A DNA stretch of 23,152 bases from Betaproteobacteria bacterium UBA5582. GTDB lineage: Bacteria > Pseudomonadota > Gammaproteobacteria > Burkholderiales > Rhodocyclaceae. Under the pieces are notes generated by a model that had not been told where the DNA came from, made no database searches, and worked only from the letters and a program-made list of their open reading frames with translations. How positions within the stretch are numbered: the stretch's first letter is position 1; each line of letters opens with the position of its first letter. The stretch spans positions 1 to 23,152 of the forward strand of contig DILW01000136.1 in assembly GCA_002425245.1 (NCBI GenBank). Reading direction: 5' to 3'. Positions 20,263-23,152 of this stretch are shown here, one piece after another. A program made the translations under genes and the position numbers.

Positions 20263-22305
20263 ATGCGGGGAGGTTTTTCTTGTCGACCGATCGCCCAGCA
20301 ATTGATCATCGCTTTGGTCATTGCTCTGCTGCTGGTCTTTTCGGCGATGACCCTGATTGTTCAGATACGTGCCGACGGCGCTGCCGTGAGCGTCGCCGAA
20401 GAGAATCTGACGCACGAGGCGAAGCTGATGACCGGTACGCTCGATTCGCTATTCGAGGCGGTGCGTGCGCGGGGTAACCGGCAGTCGGATTTTTTCATGC
20501 GCTACCTCAACGGTACGCTGCAACTCGGCGAGGATTTGGTGCGTACCGGCGACGTTGATTTGCCGGCGGTGCGTCTGGGGAGCGAGGTGCTCAACGGGAA
20601 CGAGCGCCTGCTCAAGGCCTTTCTGACCCTGACTGGTGACGAGTCGGCTCTGCTCCTGCTGCGTGATGGCAAGGTTTATCGCGTGTCCACGCTGCTGCGC
20701 GACAAGGACGGCAAACCCATGCACGGTGTGCCGGTCAAGGCCGACGATCCGGTGACGCTGTCGGTGCTTGCCGGCAAGGACTATCAGGGATTGGCGGTGC
20801 GCGGCGGCAAATACTACTTCAGCACCGTGCGGCTGTTGCGCGACGCCAGTGGCAAGGCCTGGGGCGCCGTTTCCGTGCGCATCGCGCTGGAGGATGAGTT
20901 GAAACGCATCCGCGAGCAGTTCGGCAGCATCGTTGCCGGCAAGACCGGTTACGTTTACATCGTGCGCCCGGTTGGTGACAAGGGCGACGGCGAGTTCGTC
21001 CTGCATCCGAAGTTCCAGGAAAAACTGCTGTCCGAGGTTGATGTGCCGGCGACGGCCAAGAACGCCGTTGCCGAAATCCTTGACCGCAAGAATGGCGCTT
21101 ATCGCTACCTGATGCCGGACGCAGACGGAAACGAGCGCGAGAAGATCGTCGTTGCAGCGACTTCCGAAGCCTGGGGGTGGACGGTAGCCACCGGCAGCTG
21201 GCTGGATGAGTATCTTGAGGAAAGCCGCGCCTTGCGCAACCTGGTGATTGCGATCAGCGTCGGAGCCGCCTTGCTGCTTGCGCTGCTTACCCTGATCCTG
21301 GTCAATTCCCGGCTGCGCGGCCTGTCGCAACTGGTTCGCGAGGTGGCCAAGGTCAGTTCGGGCGACCTGCGGGTCGAGGTGACCGATGCCAACCCGGACA
21401 GCCGCAACGAAGTGCACGCCATCGCCCATGCCTTCAACGAGATGGCACGCAGCGTGCGCCAGCTGGTCAGCGGTGCGGCGCAGACCTCGGGGCAAGTCGG
21501 CAATGCCGCGCATGCCTTGCAGGAGGCCGCGCAGAGTGCACTGGAAAGCGCCGGCCAGGCTTCGCAGTCGGCCTCCGGCATCGCCGCCTCGGTTGAGCAG
21601 CTGTCGGTCAGCATTGCGCAGGTCGCTGATAACGCCAACCATGCGGCGCAGATTTCGGAAGACTCGAAGGCGGTCACCGCCAGCGGTCGCCAGGTCGTCA
21701 CCCGGACCATGCATGAACTGGAACGGGTGGCCGGTGACATCAGCGAATCGGCAGTGCTGATCGAGTCGCTGGGCGAGCGCTCGAAGCAGATTTCCAGCGT
21801 TGTCGGCGTCATCCGCGAGATTGCCGAGCAGACCAACCTGCTTGCCCTCAACGCAGCCATTGAGGCAGCCCGCGCCGGCGAGCAGGGCCGCGGTTTCGCC
21901 GTCGTTGCCGACGAGGTGCGCAAGTTGGCCGAACGCACCGCGATGTCGACGCAGGAAATCTCGACCACGGTGACGGCGATCCTGCAGGAGACGGCCAATG
22001 CCGTCGAACGCATGCAGGCGGTCAGTGGCAACATGAGCAGCAGCGTCGGTCTGGCGCGCGAAGCCGGCGAAGCACTCAACAGCATCGACGCCCGTGTTCA
22101 GGAAACGGTCGGCGTGGTCATGCACATCGCTGATGGCACGCGCGAGCAGAGCGCCGCCAGCCAGGAAATCGCCCGCCTCGTTGAACGCATCGCCCAGGTC
22201 GCCGAAGGTACCAACGAACGGGCGATCAGCAACCGGCAGCGGGCCCAGGAACTGGAACACCTGGCCGGCGAGCTGCAGGCACAACTTTCCCGTTTCACCA
22301 CCTGA
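20263..22305 (+). CDS. Methyl-accepting chemotaxis protein with periplasmic Cache sensor
   Basis: Transmembrane chemoreceptor that signals through CheW/CheA to the flagellar motor. The 680-aa product has TM1 (about 10-33), a long periplasmic Cache-type domain (about 40-315; FMRYLNGTLQLGEDLVR, YYFSTVRLLRDASGKAWGAVSV, GSIVAGKTGYVYIV, SEAWGWTVATGSWLDEY), TM2 (about 325-347), HAMP (to about 400) and a signalling domain. The hairpin tip is IAEQTNLLALNAAIEAARAGEQGRGFAVVADEVRKLAERT (two runs, about 519-558). There is no C-terminal pentapeptide for CheR/CheB. ATG 20263 is preferred because GGAGG (20253-20257) is 5 bases upstream. An ATG at 20251 has no ribosome-binding site. The ligand is unknown. 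Confidence 0.94.
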   Translation: MRGGFSCRPIAQQLIIALVIALLLVFSAMTLIVQIRADGAAVSVAEENLTHEAKLMTGTLDSLFEAVRARGNRQSDFFMRYLNGTLQLGEDLVRTGDVDLPAVRLGSEVLNGNERLLKAFLTLTGDESALLLLRDGKVYRVSTLLRDKDGKPMHGVPVKADDPVTLSVLAGKDYQGLAVRGGKYYFSTVRLLRDASGKAWGAVSVRIALEDELKRIREQFGSIVAGKTGYVYIVRPVGDKGDGEFVLHPKFQEKLLSEVDVPATAKNAVAEILDRKNGAYRYLMPDADGNEREKIVVAATSEAWGWTVATGSWLDEYLEESRALRNLVIAISVGAALLLALLTLILVNSRLRGLSQLVREVAKVSSGDLRVEVTDANPDSRNEVHAIAHAFNEMARSVRQLVSGAAQTSGQVGNAAHALQEAAQSALESAGQASQSASGIAASVEQLSVSIAQVADNANHAAQISEDSKAVTASGRQVVTRTMHELERVAGDISESAVLIESLGERSKQISSVVGVIREIAEQTNLLALNAAIEAARAGEQGRGFAVVADEVRKLAERTAMSTQEISTTVTAILQETANAVERMQAVSGNMSSSVGLAREAGEALNSIDARVQETVGVVMHIADGTREQSAASQEIARLVERIAQVAEGTNERAISNRQRAQELEHLAGELQAQLSRFTT

Positions 22306-22335
22306 ACGATTAGAATCCTGCCATTCCCATCACAT

Positions 22336-22359
22336 CGGCGCCTTGCGGGGCGCCGTTTT
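22336..22359 (+). terminator. Intrinsic terminator after the chemoreceptor gene
   Basis: CGGCGCC (22336-22342) pairs with GGCGCCG (22349-22355) around TTGCGG, followed by four Ts. It begins 30 bases after the stop codon and ends 11 bases before the uup start, so uup either depends on readthrough or on a promoter inside this short gap. Confidence 0.7.
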
Positions 22360-22370
22360 CATTGCCGCCC

Positions 22371-23139
<769 letters not shown>

Positions 23140-23152
23140 AGATCGGAAGAGC
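23140..23152 (+). other. Sequencing adapter remnant at the contig end
   Basis: AGATCGGAAGAGC is identical to the first 13 bases of the standard Illumina adapter and sits exactly at the last base of the window. The codons it adds to uup (ending I-G-R-A) should not be trusted. Confidence 0.85.

Noticed and set aside
20449..22284. 611-codon minus-strand frame opposite the chemoreceptor
   Set aside because: The chemoreceptor frame has the full Cache-HAMP-signalling layout; the antisense frame has no motif and no ribosome-binding site.

Overview
This GC-rich window has the gene content and order expected of a betaproteobacterium, most likely of the Rhodocyclaceae type (Dechloromonas/Azonexus-like; lineage is inferred from gene order, not from a marker search). 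The support is the ffs-dnaX-ybaB-recR block, a petABC cytochrome bc1 operon followed directly by sspA-sspB, and the PVWY variant of the cytochrome b Qo-site motif.

Layout. Positions 1-2751 hold the 4.5S SRP RNA, dnaX, ybaB/ebfC and recR (RNA targeting, replication and repair). Positions 2765-6655 hold a sigma70-like promoter, petA-petB-petC, then sspA and sspB and a good intrinsic terminator. Positions 6681-17868 are an assimilatory nitrate/nitrite island in three transcription units, each with a perfectly spaced sigma54 promoter: (i) nasA-ybiB; (ii) nirB-nirD-cbiX-nasT; (iii) nrtA-nrtB and an ABC ATPase. Positions 17873-20170 run on the minus strand: tRNA-Arg(CCU), selD, a spermidine-synthase-like gene and a small unknown gene with its own promoter. 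Positions 20263-22305 encode a Cache-type chemoreceptor. From 22371 a uup (ABC-F) gene runs off the right end, where the last 13 bases match the standard Illumina adapter.

How the nitrate genes fit together. NrtABC imports nitrate. NasA reduces it to nitrite, and NirBD reduces nitrite to ammonium. CbiX can supply siroheme for NirB. Transcription starts are predicted to depend on sigma54 and NtrC (nitrogen limitation). NasT, an ANTAR RNA-binding antiterminator, is predicted to add nitrate or nitrite control through 5' leaders. The nrtA leader (14658-14785) shows the full mechanism: two hairpins with A1/G4 hexaloops, the second overlapping an intrinsic terminator. The nirB leader (10578-10682) has two equivalent hexaloop hairpins but no U-tract terminator. 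Instead a possible long-range stem reaches the nirB ribosome-binding site. The nasA leader is only about 14 nt, so it cannot carry such a switch.

The most interesting points are these two leaders, the different control of the three units, a NasT gene with no nasS partner in the window, the ybiB-nasA pairing, and the unknown 89-aa protein.
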